NCBI RefSeq assembly: GCF_965363235.1
Contig: NC_134847.1
Location: 51,522,805-51,586,804 of the forward strand
Source of the DNA: Mytilus galloprovincialis
Taxonomy: Eukaryota > Mollusca > Bivalvia > Mytilida > Mytilidae
Direction of reading: 5' to 3'
Length of the DNA stretch: 64,000 nucleotides
Part shown: positions 54,201 through 64,000 of the stretch, piece by piece
How the letters are laid out: each line of letters opens with the position of its first letter
How positions within the stretch are numbered: the stretch's first letter is position 1
Translations under genes and position numbers: made by a program
The notes under the pieces: generated by a model
What the model saw: only the letters and a program-made list of their open reading frames with translations
Database searches by the model: none
Told to the model about the DNA's origin: nothing

Positions 54201-57200
54201 TTAGTCTAAAAAGTCACAATCGCAATAAGAAATGCGCGTAATAATTTCTCAATTTACATCATTAGAAATAAAGTTTGTAAATGATTAAAATATTATACAT
54301 GATGACTGTGGGTAATTTAGATTTGAAGTACTCTTCAAGTTGAAGAGCATTGAGCTTTGAAATGTTTTATAATTTACCATCATAATTCATATATACATGT
54401 AAAAAGCAAGCAGACTTGCCTGACCAAATACGGTATTGTGTTTTGTTGGTTACGATACTTATCAGTATGTATGTTTGCCGATGTTCTATTTTTTAGTAGA
54501 GACATATTTATAATTTTTTACATGAATTTAGTTTTCAGGAAAACCAAAAGGAAATCTTTAACAGAAAGTCAACTTCTTGATATGATCCCTGAAGCACTCC
54601 TACAAGGTTGATGACCATTAGCCCTCCGTCTAACATATACCTTTAATTAGCTAATAGTCCCATTCCTTTCCCAACCTCAAATAAATCTTAGATATTCAAA
54701 ACTGATTACTTTTGTACCAATACAATTATCCAATATTCCATTTGCCTATTTCCAACTTTAAACAAATTTGCAAAGGGAAATAACCCCTTCTTTATTTTTA
54801 TGTATATGTCCTGAATTAGGAGCCATGTTAAAAATTGTCTGTATATTTGAATAAAAAAAATGAATAAAAGGATATATGGGGATTTTGTGAATGAGGCAGC
54901 AATCTAACCATGAAATTTTTTATATAATATTTCCTCATATTTACCTTTCTGTGAAAACTTTATTAATTAAGTATAAAAAAGAAGATGTGATATGAATGCC
55001 AATGAGACAACTTTCCACAAGAGACCACTGCACGGCCTTCAACAATGATCAAACCCAATAGATTTGTTTGACATTAAACATACATCTCTAAACATGTGCA
55101 TCGTATTCCACCATAAAGAATCAATAAATTAAACTTGCTGATTAACTAATTTTTATATTTTTTTGTTTTCTGCCTTTTAGTTGCTTAAAGTAAAGCAATT
55201 ACAGCAGAATGCATTTAGTGTGTAGATAAAGGTAATGTATTTGGTTAGCTTGCTTGTTAGCTGAAGCATGAAGTCATGATTAGGTTAGGTAAACTACCCT
55301 ACTTTAAGAGTATACTAGTCAGACCAATCCATCTGTCTGTAGGACTAGGCTACTCAGAAAGGAGGGTAATATCCCTAACCTATTAATGACTTCGATATTC
55401 AGCTAACAAGCAAGCTTTAAACTAAGATTCTATCTTTACCTTAACACTCAATGCATTCTGCTGGAACTCATTTATCATGCAGCTTTATCACCTGCTGAGT
55501 AGAACTTTAATTCTCATATTACTGCTTTATGATGTTAAGGTAGAAATCAGGAGTGGATGCAGGATTTTTGTAAGGGGGTCTAATTAAACAAAAACGGATG
55601 ATTAATAATCAATGCTTAGAAGGCTGCCAAATATCACATATTCCTAGAATTTTGTTTATCATACATATCTTAAAATAATTCAAGCTAATTTTTACCACAA
55701 AAACAGAACCACCTTACATTCCAACAAGCATAAATTCCCTTGAAAACCCGGCCCTTTAAATCAGTTTACACCATACGTAACAATAACATACAATCTAACT
55801 TATTTTTCCTACCTGAGAATTGAATTACTGTACCCTGCATGATTTTAATTGAAATTTTTAACAACTTAAACTGCATGTTTCTTAAACTTAAACTGCATGA
55901 AGTTAAATTGTTTCTTTTTAAATATAAAGCAGTGAAAAGAAGACGTGGTAAGATTGCCAATAAGACAACTCTCCACCAGATCAGTATATAGAATGACATC
56001 ATCATTATTGACTAGAATGTTGTTGGTTTTTTTTATTTATCTGAAATGAAAGCAAGTGACCATCACATTTTGCATGTAGCATATAAATTTTCGAAAAACA
56101 CAACATTCAATTCCTTTTTGTCGAGCCTGCAACTTTTGTTGCAGAAAGCTTGACATAGGGATAGTGATCCGGCGGCGGCGGCGGTGTTAGCTAACTTCTT
56201 AAAAGCTTTATATTTTAGAAGGTGGAAGACCTGGATGCTTCATACTTTGTATATAGATGTGTCATGTTACGAAGTTTCCGTCAGTCACATGTCCAATGTC
56301 CTTGACCTCATTTTCATGGTTCAGTGACCACTTGAAAAAAAAGTTCAAATTTTTTGTAATGTTGAATTCTCTCTTATTATAAGTAATAGGATAACTATAT
56401 TTCATATGTGCGTACCTTGCAAGGTCCTCATGTCTGTCAGACAGTTTTCACTTGACCTCGACCTCATTTCATGGATCAGTGAACAAGGTTAAGTTTTGGT
56501 GGTCAAGTCCATATCTCAGATACTATAAGCAATAGGGCTAGTATATTCGGTGTATGGAAGGACTGTAAGGTGTACATGTCCAACTGGCAGGTGTCATCTG
56601 ACCTTGACCTCATTTTCATGGTTCAGTGGTTATAGTTAAATTTTTGTGTTTTGGTCTGTTTTTCTCAAACTATATACAATAGGTCTACTATATTTGTTGT
56701 ATGGAATGATTGTAAGGTGTACATGTCTAGCGGGCAGATGTCATGTGACCTTGACCTCATTTTCATGGTTCAGTGGTCAATGTTAAGTTTTTGAGTTTTG
56801 GTCTTTTTATCTAATACTATATGCTATAGGTCAACTATATTTGGTGTATGGAAATATTTTATGATCTTTATGTCAGTCGCGCAGGTTTGATTTGACCGTG
56901 ACCTCATTTTCACGGTTCATTGCACAGTGTTAAGTTTTTGTGTTTTGGTCTATTTTTCTTAAACTATAAGTAATACATGTGTAATAGGTCAACTATATAT
57001 GTTGTATAGAAGCATTGTTAGCTGTACATGTCAGCCTGGCATGGTTCATCTGACCTTGACCTCATTTTCAAGGTTCATTGGTCTTTGTTTAGTTATCTTG
57101 GTTAATGTTAAGTTTATGTGACAGTTGTTATAAAGCTTAACTTTATACTTAGGACTATCAATATAATATCAATGGTTAGTATAGAAGGCGAGACATTTTA

Positions 57201-60200
57201 GCGTGTGCACTCTTGTTTATTATATGAACAGATTTTTGAAAGAAAAAAAGTCTGTCAACTTTTTTAATGTGAACTTAAAACACAATTATTTAGAAATAAC
57301 CTATGGATATGAAGGCAGTATTGTTTGATGTGAAATCAATTATAATAGTATACCTTACATATATTATAAAGAATTCTATTGGGTAACACGTTATCACATG
57401 ACATAAAATAATTCCTCAGTGAAATAACCTTTTTGTGTTGACAATTTTGGATATTCACTTTTTCTAAGGGCCATAATTGTATATTTCTTCATATCTTCAA
57501 TCTCTGCCACAGAGTTCATATCCGTTCCATAGATGTTTTTTTATCTGCACTAAATATGCGATACCTATTTGTGTATTGTTATGTGGTATGGAACAGAAAG
57601 GATAAGAACTCTGCAACAGAGATTGAGCTGAAATAAGCATAAGATATGAAATTTGACTTCAAAGTAGTTAGCTTATAAAATATTTAGCAATTATTTATCG
57701 TTATTGAACAGGTATATAGCTTATGTTTATACATTGATATCATATCATTAGTCATATTTTAAAATATATTACTTTTTTCCAGTGAAACTAAGTTGGATTT
57801 TATTTAAATCATAATCGTTTGCATAAATTAGTCACAAACACTAAAAGAAAATAGTGTTGATTAATTAATAGGAAGGTGCACGTGGAGCTAATAATTCTAT
57901 AATCAGTAAATCATTGGATGCATTGATTTGCATTCATACTGGTTTGATGCTTTCATACTGAATGAAATGATTCGTCTTTCAACCCCTTAGAGATCAGTAT
58001 GTGAATGAATTGACTATTATTATCTGTATATTTTGCCCTCTTTTTAACTATGAAGACCATTTATTGAAATATCCAAGATTTTATTTACAGCGACACCTAG
58101 GGACAGTAAAGGGAGATCATCCTCTTTATCATCATCTGGCTCAATGCCATCAGGATCCATGTGGCAATCTAATGACATCAGTACTAATTCTGCTGGACAG
58201 GCTGTTATAAAAACAAAACTACAGTTAGTAGATCTGGCTGGTAGTGAATGTGTTGGTAGGTTTTGGCAAAGAGATTTATGGATAGACTATGTTCATGATC
58301 AAAATATTAAGTCACATGCTGCCTGACAAACAATTAAAAAATTTTTTACCATATTGTGCTCATTGAAGTTTTTTTTAATGCAATATTTATATAGATGAAA
58401 GGTGAAAGTAGCTTCAAACACTTTAAACCATTTGAATTTTATGCAGCTGATATACAAGTGAGAGGTTTAGCTAGCTATAAAACCAGGTTTAGTCCACCAT
58501 TTTCTACATAAGAAAATGTCTGTACTAAGTCAAGAATATGACAGTTGTTATCTGGATGTGATTGAGCTTTTGATTTTGCCATTTGATAAGGGACTTTTCG
58601 TTTTGAATTTTCTCAGAGTTTGGTATTTTTGTGACTGTCATACAAGTGAGAGGTTCAGTTAGCTATATAACCAACCATTTTCTGCATATGGTAAGAAAAT
58701 GCCTGTACTAAGTCAAGAATATGACAGTTGTTATCCGTATGTTTGATGTGTTTGAGCTTTTGATTTTGCCATTTGATAAGGGACTTTCCGTTTTGAATTT
58801 TTCTCTGAGTTCTGTATTTTTTTGATTTTACTTTTCTTTGGACAACAATATCTGGAATACATGTACTTGTATATTCTGTACAAAAACTTCACAAAACAAT
58901 CAAAATGGAAATCAAATTTCTATGAAAGAAAAATTTCACACTACATCTACGTTATACTTCTTAACTTCAATATGTTGAAGATTACAAGAAGGCACATATA
59001 CTAGGGAAATATTTAAGAAAAATCTAAACATATTTACAATAATTTTAAATATATTTTTTTTTTTTTTCAATATATAAGGCAGATAAAAACATAATTGGAT
59101 TTAGTAATATAAGTGTGGTATGCACCAGACTTAAATGCTTCTAAATCCCTAGCGAGATAATCATATTGAAAATTAATTGAGTGTGCCCATATTGGATGTA
59201 ATTATTTAAATTTCAGGCATGAGTGGTGTAAAAGGACAGGCATTACGAGAAACAGCAAACATTAACAAGAGTTTGTCTGCGTTAGCTGATGTCTTAGGAG
59301 CTCTAGCTGAACACAGAGCACATGTGCCTTACAGAAACACACGTCTCACACATTTGTTACAAGATTCTATTGGTAAGTGGTTGTGTCTGTATAGTAAAGA
59401 ACAAATGTACCATAAAAGGGGGGATGTTTTACATTGTTGGTCTATAGAGTAGATGCTTTTGTCAATAGTATCACATGCACATAACAGAGGCACATGGCTA
59501 TACATTTGAAAAACCTTAGTGCTCAACAGGTTAGTAGCTGCTTTTGATATATGCTTAGATATAAAAATGTGACAAGAACGTGATCAAAACCTATGTCTTA
59601 CACATTGCATGCAAATATATAACTAAGTCTTTAAAATCCTACCGAACATTAATACAAATCACTGGGTATGATGTATCATTAAAAAATCTTTTTTTTAAAT
59701 GATAGAGAGACTCCTTGTTGCACATTGGTATTCCTTGTGCTTTAACCCAGTAAGTAAGAAAATAAGATTTTTAATGTGGTACTTAACACCTTGACTTAAA
59801 TTAATTTGGCTCGTTTTAAGTCATATGAAACCTCAAATTAAATAAAAATGTGCATAATTATGATTTTTATAACTAAATGAATAGTTTTCATTATAAAACT
59901 TATGTACATATACTTTTTTCTGAAGAAAATTCTTTAATTTTTCCACATTTAGAAAAGTTTACTTTATTTTAATTGCTTGCTTCCAAGAAGCAATTCGCCA
60001 ACATATTTTCCGTATATGCAAATGACCTTAGCTTGATCCTTCTCGTAAAAATCCGATGATCACAATACTCGTGGATCTGTTTTTGGAAAGATTAGAACTT
60101 GTTCTAAATCTTTACTTAGGCACCACTCTCCCTAACAACAGGACAGGTTAGCTACTGTTACTAAATGTATTCACACTGAAATATAGTTCCCTATGGTTCT

Positions 60201-63200
60201 CATGTATGTGCACATAATACACATATAAACTGAAAAAAACTGGGTATTTTATTGGAGCAGTTCATTCAAGAATGTATGTCATTAAGGTGTGTTGATGTGC
60301 AGGCTTTTTAAAAAAACATTTTTATTAGGTAACTGGGTATTGATTCAACTAGTATGATTGACAACTGTCATTATCACTAAACAACCAGAGACAAGGTGGA
60401 CCTTTAATTACAATGCCCCACCTCCTAAACTGCCAATCAAATTGACCACATTACCTATCAACCTCAGTCTTACATAATTATACAGACCACTCAATATCCA
60501 TATAATTCTTAATACACAAGTATTTGACCTCATAATTGAATACTCAAATGTGTATATTAGATGTTTGATATTTATAAGGATGATAGATTTATTTATTGCC
60601 AATTACTTTTGATCAACATTACATAAAGTGATTCTGTAAATATTATCTGAAAGATAAATGATTAATGGATTAACAAGATCTTAAAAAAAATGAAATATGA
60701 ATAAATAAAAGGTATTCAAGTAAGGCCTATAATTTACTTGATAAATTTCCAATAATTGTCTGTAATTAATCAACATATAAATTAGTACACTTTTTTTTAT
60801 CAGGAATTGGCTTGAAACAGTTTAAAAATTTTAAAACTTTTAACTATAACAAACCATTTTTTATTAGTTTATTTCCCATCAATCATTATGTCTATTTTAG
60901 TCATTTGAATTTTTATTAGAAGTAAATATATATTTTTGCAATCAAGAAAGAATCCACATTTCAATAAGTTTTTTAATTGGTTTACATTGAAAAAAGTACA
61001 TTTTCAATGCCCTGTGTTGAAAAATACTTTAAAAATTGATCAAAAGGCACTCTAAAACTTTTAATCTTCAATGCCATATAACCTCTGTTTCAACTTACAA
61101 AATGCCTCAAAACAACATTTTCAATTTTTTTTTGTTGGCACTTTAAAGTTTTAAGCTGTTGGTCCAGATTTATGTCTTACAAGGATAGTTGGTAACATTT
61201 ACTAGAAGAATTTTTGCATTTTTTTGTTTTTTTTTAAAACATGTTCAGAACCGGCAATATAATATCGATAAGATATAAACTGCAGTTATATAATTGTGCA
61301 AATTAAGAGACCCATATTATTTAATTTGAGTTCATTTTATCCTTATACTGGAAAAGCAAGTTTCCTTCTAAAGACCTGCTGTAAATGCAATTTTCAGCAA
61401 TTATAGTGCTTTATAAATGTTCATTTTCCCCCACCATACCTTAATATGAAATAATTCAAACTACTCTTCTAATCTTTCCATGAGTGATTTCCATCACTTT
61501 GATTTAAATAAACTATTATCTGATTGTATAAGATGTTATACAAGTGCTCAATATCCATGCTTTTTCATTGACTGTTTACTATAAGGTGACAATCGGTAAA
61601 CTTCGGCTTCAAAACACGGCATTTAATGAGCTGCCATATTTGTTATATCATAACAGACAGAGAGACAATTATACAATATATTTGCGTAAAAAATGATAAA
61701 ATGTGCACAGAAGACTAAGTTTATGTTATATACATGCATTGGTTCAAGAATTGGATAAACATTATTTTTCACCAGTCACTCGTTTCATATGACTTTAATT
61801 TTCATATAGTTTTGACAATATATTTATTTTGACCCATTGAACATAAATTTGATTTTTTTTTTTAAATTGAACCACATGCTTCATCAGAAAAATTTCATTG
61901 GATATATAGCAGTTTGACAAATGCTTTATTTTGATATTTTCATAACAATAGAACATGATTAAAATGTTCAGCTGATTGTTACAAAGTTATCTCCCTTTAG
62001 TGTTATGTGCCTCCTTAAATAAGTCCAAACACTGGCTGATCTTTAATTACAGCATGACCATTTATAACAAACAGTGATGAGCAACTGCAGAAACAATACA
62101 GGGAACAACAATAAAATAACAGATATTGACAATGATACAAGTGCTGGCCTCAGACCACAATTAACTCCCTTTGTTCCGTGGTCTAGGAATATAGTTCCCA
62201 ATTATTATATATACAAGTGCAAGTGGTGGCCTCAGACCACAATTAATTCCCTTTGTTCCGTGGTCTAGGAATATAGTTCCCAATTATTATATAGGGTATT
62301 GCTTCTTAAGTATTCTGACTACTGTTTTCTTTGAAATGTTTACTATTTAAGTGGTCCTATACGTTGCATATATATTGAAATAAGTAAAACATGTGGAAAA
62401 AAATTATTGTTAAAAGTGAAAGTAGTGTTTTGGCCAAGATGAAAGTAGGGTAGAAATTAGGCTTCATCATTTATTCAAGATTCAAATCCTACCATTGGCA
62501 TGTTTTAAATATGGCTCTAAAAAAGAAAAAGCACTGATGGATTGTCCTTGGACAAGCATATTTTATTCAAATAATAATGGTCTATAAGCAGTTAAATTTA
62601 TTTCATGTCTGAAACAGTGCAAGTTTTTTAATTCAATTTTAATTTTACCAAAAAAATGCATTGCAACCATTGGGAGGAATAATTGTGTTCTGAGGCCTAT
62701 GCTTATAGGGTTATCTCCTATGTTGTTTATTTCAAATATTTAAAGTTATTAATTATAGAGAAAACACAACTTATCTCCCTTATGACATATCATTGTGTTC
62801 AAACTAAGTTGAAAATTATATTCATACTACTGATATTTAAAGCAAATAATTAATGTTTGTGTCTTTGTTTTAAAGACTGATTCATTTTGTTAATGCTAAA
62901 AAAAAAACTTATTTTACAAATATCTATCATTATTGTTGAAAATATCAAAACTTTCTCTATGTGAATTATTTAAATATAAACTGTTGGTATACTATAATTT
63001 TTTCACAGGAGGAGATGCCAAGTTATTGATTCTGTTATGTGTAGCACCTGCCCAGAGATACATCACAGAGTCTCTACAGAGTTTAGGTTTTGGTGCTCGC
63101 GCTAGACAAGTACAAAGAGGTCAAACTAAACGTCGTCTGCCATCATCTGCAGAGAAAGTCAGTATGGACACGCCAAAAAATTCTAGATCTATCTCAGTGA

Positions 63201-63229
63201 CAGGTCCTCCACCTTTTAGCCAGCGATGA
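42148..63229 (+). CDS. KIF25: KIF25-type kinesin-14 motor (about 15 exons, about 628 aa)
   Basis: Exons: 42148-42216, 44898-45086, 45549-45791, 47295-47383, 47732-47774, 48494-48546, 49025-49099, 50367-50516, 50947-51108, 52183-52355, 53655-53678, 54532-54606, 58091-58255, 59217-59372, 63009-63229; all phases join (1887 nt). Residues 1-167 are coiled coil. [14 protein letters not shown] (168-181) is the kinesin-14 neck-motor junction, where the Gly-Asn pair marks minus-end motors. Motor motifs: P-loop GQTGSGKT (263-270), switch I SSRSH (388-392), switch II DLAGSE (496-501), [13 protein letters not shown], then GGDAKLL and a tail [10 protein letters not shown] that is specific to KIF25 as I recall it. 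KIF25 in human cells limits centrosome separation; the same role is inferred. A Ser-rich insert of about 80 residues separates the two switches. Exons 11-12 boundaries are the least certain. Divergent partner: TTLL12. Confidence 0.9.
42637..44030 (-). mobile_element. 5'-truncated retroelement with RT relic (copy 4)
   Basis: Reading on the - strand: a C-terminal reverse-transcriptase reading frame (44009-43275), then about 640 bp of 3' untranslated tail whose last 350 bp are the sequence found alone at 1458-1850, 10702-11040 and 13541-13866. The terminus is the same (AAAATTGAGAAAGGAAATGG at 42637 on the + strand). It lies in KIF25 intron 1, opposite to the gene. Confidence 0.75.
43275..44009 (-). 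pseudogene. C-terminal reverse-transcriptase fragment
   Basis: 244-aa open frame ending at 43275. It contains [34 protein letters not shown] and [16 protein letters not shown], the post-catalytic part of a family of animal retroelement RTs. FLDL...GKLNTK resembles the thumb region of Penelope-like RTs, so that clade is suggested only. The YxDD catalytic core is missing because the copy is 5'-truncated near 44030. Confidence 0.7.
44898..45086 (+). CDS. KIF25: KIF25 exon 2
   Basis: Acceptor TTAACAG|GTTAAA, donor CTGGAT|GTAAGT; 63 codons of charged coiled coil ([15 protein letters not shown]). Confidence 0.9.
45549..45791 (+). CDS. KIF25: KIF25 exon 3
   Basis: Acceptor TTTTGAAG|AATATC, donor CTCATG|GTAATT; 81 codons of coiled coil leading to the neck ([10 protein letters not shown]). 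Confidence 0.9.
46327..46489 (+). repeat. Direct duplication of about 80 bp
   Basis: TGTGACAACCCATCATCTCA through GTGGGATAATTT occurs at 46327-46405 and 46411-46489, almost identical. In KIF25 intron 3; no gene role seen. Confidence 0.8.
46808..47088. mobile_element. MITE, TIR TTAAGGTGGTACCTAACAC
   Basis: Ends TTAAGGTGGTACCTAACAC and GTTGGGTACCACCTTAA are inverted. About 281 bp. Related copies: 50062-50346, 59776-59830 (partial) and 61815-62020 (partial), all in KIF25 introns. Confidence 0.75.
47295..47383 (+). CDS. KIF25: KIF25 exon 4
   Basis: Acceptor TTACAG|GAATTA, donor GGAAG|GTAACA. Encodes [14 protein letters not shown], the neck-motor boundary and first motor strand. Confidence 0.94.
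47732..47774 (+). CDS. KIF25: KIF25 exon 5 (43 nt)
   Basis: Acceptor TTTTTAG|ACAAGG, donor GATGAT|GTAAGT; phases 2 and 0 fit the neighbours. Encodes [14 protein letters not shown]. Confidence 0.85.
48170..48282 (+). repeat. 3' part of a SINE related to 19019-19268
   Basis: TCGAAGGTCAAGGGTTTTCT, CTGCCACAAAATAACTGAAA and GTGGCGCTGAAACACCAACA correspond in order to the 3' half of the SINE at 19019. Confidence 0.5.
48494..48546 (+). CDS. KIF25: KIF25 exon 6 (53 nt)
   Basis: Acceptor ATTACAG|GAAAAT, donor GAAAG|GTATGA. Encodes [18 protein letters not shown], the strand before the motor's F-E-Y-D/ER landmark. Confidence 0.9.
48667..48775 (+). repeat. 5' part of a SINE related to 19019-19268
   Basis: GACCAAGTGTTCTAAGTAG and GAGGTTGTGAGTTCTAACCC match the A-box and B-box region of the SINE at 19019. 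The 3' half is absent. Confidence 0.6.
49025..49099 (+). CDS. KIF25: KIF25 exon 7
   Basis: Acceptor CATTTTAG|AGTGTA, donor GATGG|GTAAAT. Encodes [20 protein letters not shown], ending in SLLDG, as in KIF25. Confidence 0.92.
49149..49215 (-). mobile_element. Retroelement tail (copy 5), very short
   Basis: Begins AAAATTGAGAATGGAAAAGG and continues CAAAGAGACAACAACCAGAC, the first 65 bp of the shared 3' terminus. Confidence 0.6.
49540..49830 (+). repeat. Dispersed repeat (GATATGGTATGATTGTCAAT...)
   Basis: A long copy of a repeat whose fragments recur at about 19880-19990, 32810-32905, 46705-46775, 54965-55060 and 55925-55990 (shared phrases ATGAGACAACTCTCCAC and GGTCTTCAACAATGA). It ends with CTTCTGACTTGGGACAGGCA, a phrase also present in the RT-element tail. 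Confidence 0.6.
50062..50346. mobile_element. MITE, 46808 family
   Basis: Left end TTAAGGTGGTACAAAACACC, right end ATGTTATGTACATCCTTAA; shares ATTAATTTGGCTCATTTAAT and AGTTATCTCCCTGTA with relatives. KIF25 intron 7, ending 20 bp before exon 8. Confidence 0.65.
50367..50516 (+). CDS. KIF25: KIF25 exon 8
   Basis: Acceptor TTGGTAG|ATATAA, donor TTTAG|GTAGGC. Encodes the P-loop [15 protein letters not shown] and [11 protein letters not shown]. Confidence 0.96.
50947..51108 (+). CDS. KIF25: KIF25 exon 9
   Basis: Acceptor ACTTCCAG|ACTGAC, donor TCCAA|GTAAGA. Encodes [16 protein letters not shown], the motor block around helix 2b. Confidence 0.94.
51075..51195 (+). repeat. Tandem duplication of the exon 9 end and its donor
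   Basis: The end of exon 9 plus donor (TTTGCCTACCATTATTTCCA + AGTAAG) is followed by two degenerate repeats. Donor-like sites are at 51109, 51148 and 51190, spacings 39 and 42 bp. The first is the one that joins exon 10 in frame; the others would give TAA right after the Lys codon. Confidence 0.78.
51633..52182 (+). repeat. 147-bp tandem array of decoy copies of KIF25 exon 10
   Basis: Copies of the acceptor plus first ~107 bases of exon 10 start at 51742, 51889 and 52036, and the true exon at 52183, an exact 147-bp period each time. A more decayed partial copy lies at 51633-51735. Every decoy keeps polypyrimidine-CAG and the reading frame through EHSS, then reads HSSL and TAA where the true exon reads RSH. 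None has a donor. Each is followed by the spacer GGGCCAGCATGATTCTATAA. Confidence 0.9.
52183..52355 (+). CDS. KIF25: KIF25 exon 10
   Basis: Acceptor TTTTTTTTCAG|ACAAGT, donor GATA|GTAAGA. Encodes switch [16 protein letters not shown]. The only one of four similar copies with an intact switch I and a donor. Confidence 0.94.
53358..53440. repeat. Perfect 25-bp stem-loop (fold-back)
   Basis: The arms 53358-53382 (CATGGGTAGGCATTATATTT...) and 53416-53440 are exact reverse complements with a 33-bp loop; weaker pairing continues about 10 bp outward. In KIF25 intron 10. Confidence 0.85.
53655..53678 (+). CDS. KIF25: KIF25 exon 11 (24-nt microexon, tentative)
   Basis: Acceptor TATAACAG|AGCCTA, strong donor GCAAC|GTATGT. 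Phase 1 at both ends, so it can be included or skipped without shifting frame. Encodes KPTAKTLQ. Confidence 0.5.
54052..54259. mobile_element. MITE, 35623 family
   Basis: Ends ACTGTAAATTCAGGAATTAT and (reverse complement) ATGTAAATTGAGAAATTATT; internal GCAAAAAATGCAACAG and ATATGAGTTAAACAG shared with 35623-35821. Confidence 0.7.
54532..54606 (+). CDS. KIF25: KIF25 exon 12 (tentative 5' end)
   Basis: The open frame [20 protein letters not shown] ends at donor CTACAAG|GTTGAT, which joins exon 13 in frame. The acceptor may be 54531 (frame fits exon 11 as given) or the better-looking CAG at 54538, which would need a different exon 11 end (53682). Confidence 0.6.
55202..55463. mobile_element. Fold-back element, TIR CAGCAGAATGCATT
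   Basis: Ends CAGCAGAATGCATTTAGTGT and ACACTCAATGCATTCTGCTG are inverted, and a second inverted pair (TTAGCTTGCTTGTTAGCTGA and its complement) lies inside. About 262 bp, KIF25 intron 12. Confidence 0.72.
56115..57218 (+). repeat. Third copy of the 14583/18077 tandem-repeat family
   Basis: Starts TTGTCGAGCCTGCAACTTTT with the same hairpin and a (CGG)n run near 56172, then about six units with GACCTCATTTTCATGG (spacings near 150 bp), ending GGCGAGACATTTTAGCGTG ... ACTCTTGT. It has no nested insertion and so serves as the empty-site comparison for 15277-17659. KIF25 intron 12. Confidence 0.75.
57496..57634. repeat. Imperfect fold-back (arms about 40 bp)
   Basis: TTCAATCTCTGCCACAGAGT (57496) pairs with ACTCTGCAACAGAGATTGAG near 57634, continuing through CCGTTCCAT/ATGGAACAG. 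KIF25 intron 12. Confidence 0.6.
58091..58255 (+). CDS. KIF25: KIF25 exon 13
   Basis: Acceptor TTTACAG|CGACAC, donor TGTTG|GTAGGT. Encodes a Ser-rich stretch ([16 protein letters not shown]) then [14 protein letters not shown], the switch II block. Confidence 0.95.
58444..58833 (+). repeat. Two tandem copies of the 23213 repeat
   Basis: Copies at about 58444-58630 and 58631-58833 share CATACAAGTGAGAGGTT, TTTTGATTTTGCCATTTGAT and AAGGGACTTT. KIF25 intron 13. Confidence 0.7.
59217..59372 (+). CDS. KIF25: KIF25 exon 14
   Basis: Acceptor ATTTCAG|GCATGA, donor CTATTG|GTAAGT. Encodes [20 protein letters not shown] and [15 protein letters not shown], the microtubule-binding helix 4/5 region. Confidence 0.96.
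61815..62020. repeat. Partial MITE of the 46808 family
   Basis: Shares GGATATATAGCAGTTTGACA, AATGTTCAGCTG and the right end AGTTATCTCCCTTTAGTGTT ... CCTTAA with the copy at 50062-50346. The left end is degenerate. Confidence 0.55.
62138..62292 (+). repeat. Direct duplication of about 75-80 bp
   Basis: GGCCTCAGACCACAATTAA ... AGTTCCCAATTATTATATA occurs twice in tandem. Each copy contains the inverted pair AGACCACAA / CCGTGGTCT. KIF25 intron 14. Confidence 0.8.
63009..63229 (+). CDS. KIF25: KIF25 exon 15 (last)
   Basis: Acceptor TTCACAG|GAGGAG; TGA at 63227-63229. Encodes [31 protein letters not shown] and a basic, Ser/Pro-rich tail. Confidence 0.95.
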
Positions 63230-64000
63230 TTTTAATGATATTTTGTACCAACTTATATATATTTTAACAATTAACAATTCCAAATATATATATTTTTGGA
63301 GACCGTTTGTTTATTCTGTCTGACACGAAATTTATCACTTGAAATCTCATAAAGTTAAATAAGAATGGAATGTAAACATTTAAATTGGCATGTATTACTC
63401 ATGAAATGCATACAAGTTGGCATCCATGCATGGAAAATATTGAGTACAATTTGAAAACAAGGAGAATTTTGCAAATTGTCCTATAGTTTAGGCTTGAAAA
63501 GAACAGGAAAAAAATATAAAAATTATTAAATTTTAAGTGTAATCATGCACTTTTTTCTATTATTTTGTATCAAAACAAATTATTTTTTTCCCGTGTCAAA
63601 TCAGGATTCTTTTTGGAATATCCATTTCTACATATGTGAAGTGTATCATAGTAAAGTCTCTCAAGTTAACATGCGAATGTCAATTGACGAAATTGCTTTC
63701 ATAACAAGATATTAACCGTATTTGTGTTATTGTCCTTTATAATAAAAATAGTAAGATTTGAGAAGACGGATACATATGTTTTTGTACTAGTATATTTATG
63801 TCAAAACAAACTTGAATTTCATATACTAGTCTTTAAGTTAAATTCCCCACATTCCAGGATTACTATTTAGAATCAGCTGCATGCTTTGTGCATTTGATTT
63901 ACTGGTGCTAATATCAAATATCATAAGGAAAAAGCTTTGTTTCATCTTTTTGTTTGATATATTAAATTTTTGTCTAGTTTTGTAAAACATTGAAATTTAT
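63230..64000 (+). other. KIF25 3' UTR and flank
   Basis: No further gene is seen. AATAAA at 63741-63746 is a candidate poly(A) signal about 510 bp after the stop. Confidence 0.4.

Overview
The window is animal nuclear DNA. It is AT-rich, has intron-split genes with GT..AG boundaries, and is packed with short, often nested, transposable elements. The repeat families (tandem cores of about 160 bp ending in tetranucleotide runs or GC hairpins, palindromic MITEs, a retroelement tail recurring in many truncated copies) resemble what I recall from bivalve molluscs, most likely a mussel (Mytilus-like). That assignment rests on recall and was not searched.

Three protein-coding genes can be assembled completely. 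(1) A Rab39-type small GTPase, + strand, 5852-8130, two exons, 215 aa. (2) A TTLL12 orthologue (tubulin-tyrosine-ligase-like protein 12), - strand, start codon 41961 to stop 19628, 14 exons in consistent phase, 620 aa. (3) A KIF25-type kinesin-14 motor, + strand, 42148-63229, about 15 exons, about 628 aa, with N-terminal coiled coil, minus-end neck signature and C-terminal motor. TTLL12 and KIF25 are head to head with only 186 bp between their start codons. A tubulin-related protein and a microtubule motor therefore probably share a bidirectional promoter.

Layout: 1-5200 repeats and a TIR element; 5200-8360 Rab39; 8360-14580 intergenic DNA with repeats; 14583-19308 a large inverted pair of tandem-repeat elements with two nested insertions; 19440-41961 TTLL12, whose introns hold a 4.66-kb LTR retrotransposon (23567-28223), several MITEs, arrays of about 160 bp and two TIR elements; 41962-42147 shared promoter; 42148-63746 KIF25, whose first intron holds a reverse-transcriptase relic.

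The most unusual items are: the LTR element with near-identical LTRs, a 5-bp target duplication, primer site and polypurine tract, but only a broken gag and no pol; a set of covarying hairpins in its leader; a precise 147-bp tandem array of decoy copies of a KIF25 exon; smaller tandem duplications of exon-end/splice-donor segments in both KIF25 and TTLL12; and interleaved inverted repeats in the shared promoter. No rRNA, tRNA gene, CRISPR array or prokaryotic feature was seen.
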